From Fluviicola sp. (lineage in GTDB: Bacteria; Bacteroidota; Bacteroidia; Flavobacteriales_D; Crocinitomicaceae), in NCBI RefSeq assembly GCF_030151805.1, contig NZ_JASLCN010000202.1, forward strand, positions 1-5,410: a stretch of DNA of 5,410 nucleotides, in the 5' to 3' direction. Position numbers and translations under genes: made by a program. The notes under the pieces were generated by a model that was given only the letters and a program-made list of their open reading frames with translations, was not told where the DNA came from and made no database searches. Of this stretch, positions 1 through 5,410 are shown piece after piece. How positions within the stretch are numbered: the first letter of the stretch is position 1; the number at the start of each line of letters is the position of its first letter.

Positions 1-1106
1 TCGGACCGGTATTCGAACAGGAAGGGCTTCTGAACGATCAGCTTGGTCCGATTGAGAATTTAAATGCAATCATTCACTTCTTTGAAACGAACTTCAAATG
101 GGACGAGGATGAAAACAGGCCTGAAAGCATTAAAACAGCAGAATGCTATCGGCGCAGAATCATCGACTCAAAGGTTTTCTTCCGACTAATCCAGCAATAC
201 CTGGATGAAAACGATGTGAAGTATCATGTTGGTTTTACACGGGATTTGAGTGAAGGTGTTTTCGAGCACGGATTCGTAGCACTTTATCAATTAGATTATC
301 GTTACCTGATCATTGAAAATATCATCGGGGAGCGCTATTTTTTATTTGGTCCGTCGGATAATGGCCGGTTCTATTACCTGGATGAAATTCCGGCTGAATG
401 CGAAGGAAATCAATCCATCCTGTTTACCGGAGATCGCGACAGAGTGGCAACCAGCGCTGTTTTATTGCCACAAAGTGATTTCAACGACAATAAACACACT
501 GCAACCATTATTCTCAAAACAGCGCAGCTTTCAGACCCCTCTTTGGTCGTAAACAGACGGGATTCCTTCAGCGGGCAGCATTCCATTTTTTTCCGGAATG
601 CTTCCACTTCGCGGTATTTCAAGATCCTGAATGTATCCGACACTGTTTTGAAACCTTCGGAAGTCAAATACATTTATCCCTATCCGGTCAGTTTCAAACA
701 GGAAGATACTCTAAGCACTTATTTTTCCAATTTTGATGAGAACTTATACGCTTTCAACGCAGAAAAACTGATTCCGAATTTTATTTTCTTTGACGGCGAA
801 ACCAGCGAACCGACTGCAGATTATAGTATCATTCCTTTCAGCAAACAGCAGAAATATTCCATTTACATCGAGTCTCCCAATCCGATAAAAGTTGCAGATA
901 ATGTGACAACGCTGCTTAAATCAAATTCGGTGGGAATGGTCAAAACGGAAATCATTCAGACAGATCCGAACAAAATTAAAATCAACTACGAAATCAAGTT
1001 GGAAAAGCGCATTCTTTCCAATGCATCAGAAAGCAGTGAATACCTCGACCTGGTGAAGGAATGGGCCAACATTGTCATTAAAAAATGGGTGATCCGGGAA
1101 GGGTAA
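1..1106 (+). CDS. Partial (5' end outside window) transglutaminase-like/DUF3857-type protein, C-terminal part, probably non-catalytic
   Basis: The reading frame is open from the left edge (first full codon at base 3) to TAA at 1104-1106, giving 367 visible residues. The GTG at 216 is an internal codon and not a start, since the same frame continues upstream without a stop. Residues about 54-135 of the visible part follow the order of the transglutaminase-like core in Bacteroidota DUF3857 proteins: a helix (IIDSKVFFRLIQQYL, 53-67), then strands around EHGFVALYQL, then YFLFGPSD and a YYLDEIP segment. The remainder is strand-rich, fitting the beta-sandwich that ends such proteins. The usual GDCKDK nucleophile motif appears replaced by RIIDSK, and the LDPT segment by LFGPSD, so I infer a pseudoenzyme. 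No signal peptide can be judged because the N-terminus is missing. The gene itself is secure; the family assignment is by pattern only, and an unrelated Bacteroidota hypothetical protein remains possible. Confidence 0.6.
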   Translation, partial: GPVFEQEGLLNDQLGPIENLNAIIHFFETNFKWDEDENRPESIKTAECYRRRIIDSKVFFRLIQQYLDENDVKYHVGFTRDLSEGVFEHGFVALYQLDYRYLIIENIIGERYFLFGPSDNGRFYYLDEIPAECEGNQSILFTGDRDRVATSAVLLPQSDFNDNKHTATIILKTAQLSDPSLVVNRRDSFSGQHSIFFRNASTSRYFKILNVSDTVLKPSEVKYIYPYPVSFKQEDTLSTYFSNFDENLYAFNAEKLIPNFIFFDGETSEPTADYSIIPFSKQQKYSIYIESPNPIKVADNVTTLLKSNSVGMVKTEIIQTDPNKIKINYEIKLEKRILSNASESSEYLDLVKEWANIVIKKWVIREG

Positions 1107-1111
1107 AAAAC

Positions 1112-1203
1112 GGTTCAAAAGTTCAAGAGCTAAAAAGTTCAATAATCGCTACTATCTTCATTGAACCCCGTTTGAGCATTTGAACCTTTTTAACTTTTAA
1201 ACC
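1112..1203. repeat. Opposed arrays of degenerate 8-base repeats forming an imperfect inverted repeat
   Basis: Bases 1113-1144 read as four 8-base units: GTTCAAAA, GTTCAAGA, GCTAAAAA, GTTCAATA. Bases 1161-1203 hold the same kind of unit on the other strand (GTTTAAAA, GTTAAAAA, GGTTCAAA and more diverged ones). The outer arms 1112-1129 and 1186-1203 are complementary at 15 of 18 positions, and an inner pair GTTCAA (1137-1142)/TTGAAC (1161-1166) is perfect. Transcribed RNA could form a long imperfect hairpin, so the element may end transcription of the preceding gene, although no long T-run follows it. It fills most of the 168-base gap between two genes. Confidence 0.65.
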
Positions 1204-1246
1204 TTACCAGAACAGCTTTCACTTCCGCAAACCAAACATTTTTTAT

Positions 1247-1254
1247 TAAATTTA
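1247..1254 (+). promoter_or_regulatory. Weak candidate -7 promoter element for the BI-1/YccA gene
   Basis: TAAATTTA matches the Bacteroidota -7 motif TAnnTTTG at all but the last base and lies 20 bases before the ATG at 1275. I see no convincing TTG at the -33 position. The call rests mainly on its location and on the similarity to the exact motif at 2841. Confidence 0.3.
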
Positions 1255-1274
1255 GAGTTCTAAAATCAGTTAAT

Positions 1275-2006
1275 ATGAGTGAAATAATCGACAATTACAG
1301 CTTTGACACCGCTGAAAAACAAGCAGCTGCAAGACAATTCTTTGCAAAAGTTTACGGATTTATGTTCTTTGCTTTAATCGTATCCGGGGCAATTGCTTAT
1401 CAATACGGAACCGTAGAATTCATCAGTAAATACTTCATAACCGCAACTCCGGAAGGAGGAGCAAAACTTTCACCGTTGTTTTACGTCGTAGTATTCTCAC
1501 CGATTGGTGTTGCATTGCTATTCCAAACCATGATCAATCGTTTGTCATTCCCCTTATTATTCGGGTTATTTTCGCTTTACAGCATTTTAATCGGGTTTTC
1601 ATTATCGACTATTTTCATTGTTTATTCCATGTCTTCCATTGCGATTACATTCGGTGTAACAGCAGGAACATTCGGAGTAATGGCAATTATGGGCTATGTG
1701 ACGAAAGTGGATTTGACAAAATTCGGAAGTATCTTAATGATGGCTTTCTGGGGAATTTTCATCGCAGGAATCGTAAACTTCTTCTTAAAAAGTGACGGTT
1801 TAGGCTATTTGATTTCCATGATCGGTGTAGTTGTTTTCACAGGTTTGACGGCTTATCACATGCAGCAATTGAAAAAATTCGCGCACGATTCTGAAATCTC
1901 AGCTGACGAAAAAAACAAACTGGCACTTTTAGGCGGGTTCACATTGTATGTTTTATTTGTGAATTTGTTCCTTTCCCTGCTTCGTCTTTTTGGAAACAGA
2001 AACTAA
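1275..2006 (+). CDS. Bax inhibitor-1/YccA-family seven-helix membrane protein
   Basis: This is a 243-residue inner-membrane protein of the BI-1 (UPF0005) family, which includes E. coli YccA, a modulator of the FtsH protease, and B. subtilis YetJ, a pH-gated calcium leak channel. A short polar N-terminus is followed by about seven hydrophobic segments: near 24-43, 67-84, 91-109, 111-125, 126-142, 152-171 and 178-196, with the last hydrophobic stretch at 216-240 probably the re-entrant C-terminal helix. Family signatures are FTGLTAY (188-194) and LFVNLFLSLLRLFG (227-240). Length is normal for the family. Both aspartates that form the pH-sensing pair in relatives (YDTQ and LYLDFIN) are missing: the positions are His195 (YHMQ) and Leu227 (LYVLFVN), so YetJ-like gating is doubtful. 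The ATG at 1275 is the natural start; there is no Shine-Dalgarno, as usual in Bacteroidota. A strong terminator follows 26 bases after the stop, so it is probably the end of its own transcript. The substrate and role here are unknown. Confidence 0.9.
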   Translation: MSEIIDNYSFDTAEKQAAARQFFAKVYGFMFFALIVSGAIAYQYGTVEFISKYFITATPEGGAKLSPLFYVVVFSPIGVALLFQTMINRLSFPLLFGLFSLYSILIGFSLSTIFIVYSMSSIAITFGVTAGTFGVMAIMGYVTKVDLTKFGSILMMAFWGIFIAGIVNFFLKSDGLGYLISMIGVVVFTGLTAYHMQQLKKFAHDSEISADEKNKLALLGGFTLYVLFVNLFLSLLRLFGNRN

Positions 2007-2031
2007 GTTTCAGCATAACATTCTTTAAGTT

Positions 2032-2067
2032 AAAACCTGCTAAAATTCAAGTATAGCAGGTTTTTTT
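2032..2067 (+). terminator. Rho-independent terminator after the BI-1/YccA gene
   Basis: An 11-base perfect stem (AAAACCTGCTA at 2032-2042 with TAGCAGGTTTT at 2054-2064) surrounds an 11-base loop and runs into seven consecutive T (2061-2067). It starts 26 bases after the stop codon of the upstream gene. The A-rich left flank means it might also work, more weakly, on the opposite strand. Confidence 0.88.
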
Positions 2068-2072
2068 GTGCG

Positions 2073-2080
2073 TAACTTTG
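2073..2080 (+). promoter_or_regulatory. Candidate Bacteroidota -7 promoter element (TAACTTTG) for the zinc peptidase gene
   Basis: TAACTTTG fits TAnnTTTG exactly and lies 22 bases before the ATG at 2103 and five bases after the terminator T-run. No clear TTG is seen in the expected -33 region, which falls inside the terminator hairpin. The placement, right after a terminator and before a gene, is the main support. Confidence 0.55.
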
Positions 2081-2102
2081 AGAGAATAAATTTTACAAAG
2101 TA

Positions 2103-2813
2103 ATGATATCTTTTGGCCCGGCTATGCTCATCGGTTTAGTCTTCATGGGAATTGGACTATTGGTGAGCTGGCGTTTAAGAAGCAAATTTCAGGAATTCAG
2201 TAAAATTCCCTCCAAAAGTGGTTTGAGCGGTCGCGAAGTCGCTGAACGAATGTTACGTGATTACGGCATTTACGATGTGCGTGTAACCTGTGTTCCGGGA
2301 CAATTAACCGATCACTATAACCCAGCCGATAAAACGGTTAATCTTTCCGAAGAAGTATATCACGGAACCAACGCGGCATCTGCAGCAGTTGCGGCTCACG
2401 AATGCGGCCACGCGGTTCAGCACGCAAAAGCGTATGCTCCGCTGCAATGGCGTTCCAAACTGGTTCCACTGCAACATATCTCCGGAATGTTTCTCAATAT
2501 CCTGATGATGCTGACTTTTATCGGTGGTGTTGTTTTGTTTGAATCCTTCCCGGTCAAATGGGTTCTTTGGGCAATTGTGATCGCTTACGGATTTATCGCG
2601 TTGTTCAGTATTGTGACTTTACCGGTAGAATTGGACGCTTCGAAAAGAGCTTTGAATTGGATTGAGCGTTCCGGAACCGCAACAAGGGATGAATATGAAC
2701 GTTCGAAAACAGCCTTGAATTTGGCCGCAACTACCTACGTTGTAGCTGCTCTCGGGGCAATTGTAACGATGTTTTATTATATTTTGCGATTAATCGGTGT
2801 AAACAACGACTAA
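2103..2813 (+). CDS. YugP-type membrane-anchored neutral zinc metallopeptidase
   Basis: This 236-residue protein matches the Zn_peptidase_2 family (B. subtilis YugP and relatives) in length and layout. A hydrophobic N-terminal segment (about 4-22) anchors it. A soluble part follows with the family features SGLSGREVAERML (39-51) and GQLTDHYNPADKTVNLS (66-82). The zinc-binding motif is HECGH (99-103), where the two His should bind zinc and Glu100 should activate water. Hydrophobic segments follow near 127-147 and 152-173, then the conserved LPVELDAS (173-180), whose Glu177 is a plausible further ligand (inference), and a last helix near 209-231. Physiological substrates of the family are not established as far as I know. 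The start is the ATG at 2103, preceded by an A-rich stretch with no Shine-Dalgarno. It lies between a terminator and the small gene at 2865, which may be partly co-transcribed with it. Nothing suggests inactivation. Confidence 0.92.
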   Translation: MISFGPAMLIGLVFMGIGLLVSWRLRSKFQEFSKIPSKSGLSGREVAERMLRDYGIYDVRVTCVPGQLTDHYNPADKTVNLSEEVYHGTNAASAAVAAHECGHAVQHAKAYAPLQWRSKLVPLQHISGMFLNILMMLTFIGGVVLFESFPVKWVLWAIVIAYGFIALFSIVTLPVELDASKRALNWIERSGTATRDEYERSKTALNLAATTYVVAALGAIVTMFYYILRLIGVNND

Positions 2814-2840
2814 TTTCTTTTCGTTTTTCAAACAAAATCT

Positions 2841-2848
2841 TAAATTTG
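2841..2848 (+). promoter_or_regulatory. Candidate Bacteroidota -7 promoter element (TAAATTTG) for the small His-rich gene
   Basis: TAAATTTG fits TAnnTTTG exactly, 27 bases after the stop codon of the zinc peptidase gene and 16 bases before the ATG at 2865. The expected -33 region (about 2814-2824) is T-rich but has no exact TTG. A transcript begun here would have a very short leader. Confidence 0.55.
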
Positions 2849-2864
2849 AGGAAAATTTGAAGTT

Positions 2865-2993
2865 ATGTCAGAACACCATTCAGAACACCACGATAAAAAT
2901 GATACTTTCTTTGAGAGTTCAACAGTAGGAATTGGATTTGTGTATACTGTAATCCTATTAGCAATCATAGGGTCCATTTACGCATTCGGATAG
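2865..2993 (+). CDS. Small (42-residue) His-rich single-helix membrane protein, unknown function
   Basis: ATG at 2865 opens a 42-codon frame ending at TAG 2991-2993. The product has a polar N-terminus beginning MSEHHSEHHD, with four His in two SEHH copies, then an acidic stretch to about residue 18, then one hydrophobic segment at about 20-41, ending in FG. This is the layout of a small one-pass membrane protein with the His-rich tail probably in the cytoplasm; the tail could bind a metal, though this is an inference. Support for a real gene comes from its setting: an exact -7 promoter motif 16 bases upstream, an intrinsic terminator starting 4 bases downstream, and a sharp polar-to-hydrophobic pattern that random DNA rarely gives. 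I do not recognise a family. Small accessory subunits of respiratory or transport complexes share this look, but no respiratory gene is nearby. It might also be co-transcribed with the zinc peptidase 51 bases upstream. Confidence 0.75.
   Translation: MSEHHSEHHDKNDTFFESSTVGIGFVYTVILLAIIGSIYAFG
2868..2891 (+). repeat. 12-base tandem duplication inside the small His-rich gene
   Basis: TCAGAACACCAT (2868-2879) is followed directly by TCAGAACACCAC (2880-2891), identical at 11 of 12 bases. The single difference is at a third codon position and is silent (CAT/CAC, both His), so both copies encode SEHH. This suggests a slip duplication kept in frame. Confidence 0.85.
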
Positions 2994-2996
2994 TAT

Positions 2997-3023
2997 AAGG
3001 AGGAAAGTTAATCCTCCTTTTTT
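2997..3023 (+). terminator. Rho-independent terminator after the small His-rich gene
   Basis: An 8-base perfect stem (AAGGAGGA at 2997-3004 with TCCTCCTT at 3012-3019) encloses a 7-base loop and runs into six T (3018-3023). It lies 4 bases after the TAG at 2991-2993 and only 19 bases before the next ATG. The AGGAGG inside the stem looks like a Shine-Dalgarno but is about 40 bases from the next start, too far to act as one. Confidence 0.85.
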
Positions 3024-3042
3024 ATTTCACTGAACATCGCTT

Positions 3043-4575
3043 ATGCCTTTTAATTCCATTTTTGCGTGGGTGATCAAAAAACGCTTGCACCAAATTGAGC
3101 TTTTCCGGAAATACCCGGAAGATGTTCAACGGGAATTGTTCGAAAAACTGATCGAACAGGGCTGTCAAAGCAAATACGGAAAAGAATACCACTTCCATCA
3201 AATCGCCTCTTATTCCGATTTCAAACAGTTGGTTCCTTTGAATAACTATGAATCCCTGAAACCATGGATCGATAAACTCATGGCCGGCGAACAACATGTA
3301 CTTTGGTCGCAGGAAACCAAATGGTTTGCCAAAAGTTCGGGAACGACTTCCGACCGGAGCAAGTTTATTCCCGTTACCCGGGAATCACTGGAAGATTGTC
3401 ATTACAAAGGCGGAAAAGATTTGTTGGCGTTGTATTACGAGAATTTCCCCAACAGAAAACTGTACAAAGGAAAACACCTGATTGTGGGCGGAAGTGCGCA
3501 GGTATTGCCCGTTTCCGAAGACAGCTATCAGGGCGATTTATCGGCGATTATTCTTAAAAATTTACCCTGGTGGGCAGAAATTCGCCGCACTCCTTCCAAA
3601 GAAATTGCATTGATGAGCGAATGGGAAGAGAAGGTTGAGAAAATGGCCCGGAGCACGATTGAGGAAGATGTTTACATCATTGCGGGAGTTCCGAGCTGGA
3701 CGTTGATTCTTGCACGAAAAGTATTGGAAATTACCGGAAAAAAGAATCTCCGCGAAATCTGGCCCAACCTGGAATTGTTTATGCACGGCGGCGTGAGTTT
3801 CGAACCGTATAAGGAAGCTTTCAGGGAACTGATTCCGTTTGATGATATGCATTACGTGGAAACATACAATGCTTCGGAAGGATTTTTCGGCATCCAGGAC
3901 GTGGACGGATCAAACGAACTGCTTTTGATGCTCGACTACGGAATTTTCTATGAATTCATCCCCATGCATGCATTCAACGATACGGAATCTACCATCATTT
4001 ACAAACTGGATGAGGTGGAACTGGACGAAGAATACGCACTGGTTATTTCCACCAATGCCGGCCTCTGGAGATACATTATCGGAGACACAATCCGCTTTAC
4101 CTCCAAAAGTCCCTACCGTTTCAAACTGACTGGAAGAACAAAACATTTCATCAATGCGTTCGGGGAAGAATTAATCGTGAACAACAGTGATTTTGCGATT
4201 GCAGAAGCTTGTCTGAAAACCAATGCCATTATCCGGGAATATACCGTTGCGCCAATTTACATGGACGGAAATACCGAAGGAAAACACGAATGGTTGATCG
4301 AATTTGAACGAAAACCCAACGACATCAATCGCTTCATGTATTTACTGGACGAATCGTTGCGCAGTATCAATTCCGATTACGATGCCAAAAGAACCAACAA
4401 CATGGCATTAGGGAAACCGCTGTTACATCTATTAAAATCAGGCAGTTTTGACAGCTGGTTGCAAAAAAAAGGTAAATTAGGTGGACAACACAAAGTTCCC
4501 CGTCTGATGAATTCCCGCGAAATCGTGGAACAGATCTTGCAGGAAACTGATTTTGAAACCATTCAATATGCTTAG
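3043..4575 (+). CDS. GH3-family acyl-adenylating enzyme (bacterial homologue of plant auxin-amido synthetases)
   Basis: This 510-residue cytoplasmic protein belongs to the GH3 family of the adenylate-forming (ANL-like) superfamily. Plant members activate a carboxylic acid such as indole-acetate or jasmonate with ATP and join it to an amino acid; the substrates of Bacteroidota members are not known to me. Key motifs are present in order: ATP-binding SSGTTSDRSK (98-107), FMHGGVSFEPY (246-256), YNASEGFFGI (275-284; plant members have a YxxSE motif here), WRYIIGD (342-348) with PYRF and TGR close behind (357-365), FGEEL (373-377), and the C-terminal GQHKVPRL (481-488) typical of the mobile domain. 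All the main nucleotide-binding residues seem intact, so it should be active. Having no signal peptide, it should stay in the cytoplasm. The ATG at 3043 is the first plausible start and gives a normal N-terminus. Its last codons overlap the next gene's start. A terminator ends only 19 bases upstream, so its promoter is unclear: it may lie inside the small upstream gene, or transcription may read through. Confidence 0.92.
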   Translation: MPFNSIFAWVIKKRLHQIELFRKYPEDVQRELFEKLIEQGCQSKYGKEYHFHQIASYSDFKQLVPLNNYESLKPWIDKLMAGEQHVLWSQETKWFAKSSGTTSDRSKFIPVTRESLEDCHYKGGKDLLALYYENFPNRKLYKGKHLIVGGSAQVLPVSEDSYQGDLSAIILKNLPWWAEIRRTPSKEIALMSEWEEKVEKMARSTIEEDVYIIAGVPSWTLILARKVLEITGKKNLREIWPNLELFMHGGVSFEPYKEAFRELIPFDDMHYVETYNASEGFFGIQDVDGSNELLLMLDYGIFYEFIPMHAFNDTESTIIYKLDEVELDEEYALVISTNAGLWRYIIGDTIRFTSKSPYRFKLTGRTKHFINAFGEELIVNNSDFAIAEACLKTNAIIREYTVAPIYMDGNTEGKHEWLIEFERKPNDINRFMYLLDESLRSINSDYDAKRTNNMALGKPLLHLLKSGSFDSWLQKKGKLGGQHKVPRLMNSREIVEQILQETDFETIQYA

Positions 4576-5383
4576 ATTCATTTTTAGTTTCTTCTGTTTA
4601 CTTCATTTCTCTTTCGCTTATTCTCAGCAGCAAACCTGGAAAGAACTGTGGTCGTTGGAAATTGATCCGATGGCAATCTGGGATATTGATCCGATTCAGC
4701 AAAGTATTATTTATCAAAACCAAAGCATCCAGAAACGCGATGCCAAAGGGCAAATGATGCTGCAGGAAAGTTTCAAATCATTGGGAACCATTCAGAAAAT
4801 TGATGCTCAAAATCCGCTTAAAATCGCTTTATTTTCGGAAGACCAGCAACGCATTTGTTTTTTGGACAATGCACTTGCCCTACAAGGAGAATGTATCAAT
4901 CTGAGTGATCTGAACGTTAGCCTGGCGGCAAGTATGAGCGCTTCGATTCAAACAGACCGGATCTGGGTTTATGACGAACCGAATTCTAAAATTGAACTCA
5001 TCACTTTGCGAAACGGCCAGGGACAACAAGTTCAAAATGTGAAAGGCCTTTTGGATATGAAATCCATCGTCAACATGCAGGAAATTGACAACCGCTTGTA
5101 TTTGTTTGACGAAATCAATCAGGTAGCGTGGTTTGATCAATTCGGGAATTTCATTGACGTAGCAACACTTCCACCCAATAAGCCCGTTTACCCGATCCAG
5201 GATTATTTTTTAGTCGCTACAGGAAAAAACATTCAAACCCTCAACATCAATTCGGAAGTTGTTTCGGTATTTTTCACCGGAGATTCGCTTATTGATTCGG
5301 ATATTGTTAAGATGGAAGTTGCCGGCGATCGTTTGTATATTCAGACTCAAAAGAAGTTGTGGTGTTTTAGGATGATTAAATAA
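4568..5383 (+). CDS. Exported, probably beta-propeller protein of unknown function, coupled to GH3
   Basis: The likely start is the ATG at 4568, giving 271 residues; a TTG at 4553 in the same frame would add five residues before a well-formed signal peptide and is less likely. Residues 1-19 form a Sec signal (MLRF, hydrophobic core, then FAYS), with probable cleavage after Ser19 before QQQTW. There is no lipobox cysteine at the cleavage point. The mature part is strand-rich with repeated segments such as ICFLDNALALQGE (97-109), IWVYDEPNSKIEL (132-144), LYLFDEINQVAWFDQFGNF (177-195) and LYIQTQKKLWCF (256-267). This pattern suggests a beta-propeller of about six blades (inference). Similar lineage-restricted hypothetical proteins exist in Flavobacteriia as far as I recall. 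There is no obvious type IX secretion tail or catalytic motif, so a periplasmic binding or scaffold role is plausible. The start overlaps the GH3 stop by 8 bases, which implies one transcript and likely translational coupling. Confidence 0.82.
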   Translation: MLRFIFSFFCLLHFSFAYSQQQTWKELWSLEIDPMAIWDIDPIQQSIIYQNQSIQKRDAKGQMMLQESFKSLGTIQKIDAQNPLKIALFSEDQQRICFLDNALALQGECINLSDLNVSLAASMSASIQTDRIWVYDEPNSKIELITLRNGQGQQVQNVKGLLDMKSIVNMQEIDNRLYLFDEINQVAWFDQFGNFIDVATLPPNKPVYPIQDYFLVATGKNIQTLNINSEVVSVFFTGDSLIDSDIVKMEVAGDRLYIQTQKKLWCFRMIK

Positions 5384-5384
5384 T

Positions 5385-5410
5385 TAATTCCTAATTCCTA
5401 ATTCCTAATT
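5385..5410. repeat. TAATTCC heptamer tandem repeat, running off the right edge
   Basis: Three full copies of TAATTCC (5385-5391, 5392-5398, 5399-5405) and the first five bases of a fourth are seen, with no mismatch. The array begins one base after the TAA stop at 5381-5383 and continues outside the window, so its length is unknown. Short intergenic arrays of this kind occur in some Bacteroidota genomes (from memory). Function is unknown; a matching inverted copy beyond the edge would make it a hairpin. Confidence 0.85.

Noticed and set aside
410..673. Minus-strand frame inside the first gene
   Set aside because: It is antisense to the transglutaminase-like gene and has no recognisable features.
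216..1106. GTG at 216 as the start of the first gene
   Set aside because: The frame is open without a stop to the left edge and the upstream residues continue the same protein pattern; the codon is an internal Val.
2998..3003. AGGAGG as a Shine-Dalgarno for the GH3 gene
   Set aside because: It is about 40 bases from the ATG and is fully used as the left arm of the terminator stem; Bacteroidota genes seldom use Shine-Dalgarno sequences.
3022..4562. Open frames on the minus strand and in other + frames inside the GH3 gene (for example 3022-3297 and 3562-3852 minus, 3303-3557 plus)
   Set aside because: They lie wholly or largely within a well-supported coding gene, show no recognisable family pattern and have no independent promoter or gene-like setting.
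4553..4567. TTG at 4553 as the start of the exported protein
   Set aside because: The ATG at 4568 gives a standard signal peptide with a short positive N-terminus; the five extra residues are not needed and TTG starts are rarer.
4880..5140. Minus-strand open frame inside the exported protein gene
   Set aside because: It is antisense to a clear coding gene, with no recognisable domain or start signal; a shadow of the + strand codons.
5385..5410. TAATTCC array as a CRISPR array or replication-origin iterons
   Set aside because: The units are 7 bases long with no spacers, and no origin or replication gene is nearby; a simple tandem repeat is the plain reading.

Overview
The window looks like ordinary chromosomal DNA from a Bacteroidota bacterium, most likely order Flavobacteriales (possibly near Fluviicola/Crocinitomicaceae; this placement is an inference). 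Signs are the moderately AT-rich base use, the absence of Shine-Dalgarno sequences before nearly all starts, two exact copies of the Bacteroidota -7 promoter motif TAnnTTTG placed just before genes, and the protein families present (bacterial GH3 protein, YugP-type membrane zinc peptidase, transglutaminase-like exported protein). All genes lie on the + strand. I see no mobile element, CRISPR array, rRNA or tRNA, and no gene-free stretch longer than 168 bases.

Layout. Bases 1-1106 hold the 3' part of a gene open at the left edge; its product resembles the C-terminal part of a DUF3857/transglutaminase-like protein whose catalytic residues appear lost. Next is a 168-base gap with two opposed arrays of degenerate 8-base repeats that can fold back on each other. 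Bases 1275-2006 encode a seven-helix Bax inhibitor-1/YccA-family membrane protein, ending at a clear intrinsic terminator (2032-2067). A TAACTTTG promoter motif follows at once and leads to a membrane-anchored zinc metallopeptidase (2103-2813). A second promoter motif, TAAATTTG (2841-2848), precedes a 42-residue His-rich single-helix membrane protein (2865-2993), a small gene that is easy to miss and has its own terminator (2997-3023). Bases 3043-4575 encode a GH3-family adenylating enzyme. Its stop codon overlaps by 8 bases the start of a gene for an exported, probably beta-propeller protein (4568-5383). The right edge enters a TAATTCC heptamer tandem repeat.

How the genes relate. Terminators divide the window into short units: the BI-1 gene, the zinc peptidase plus the small membrane protein (read alone or together), and the GH3/beta-propeller pair, which is probably translationally coupled. 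Four of the six products are membrane or exported proteins, so an envelope theme is visible, but nothing proves a shared pathway. The most notable points are the small His-rich gene, the loss of both pH-sensing aspartates in the BI-1 protein, the coupling of GH3 to an exported partner, and the two kinds of short intergenic repeat.
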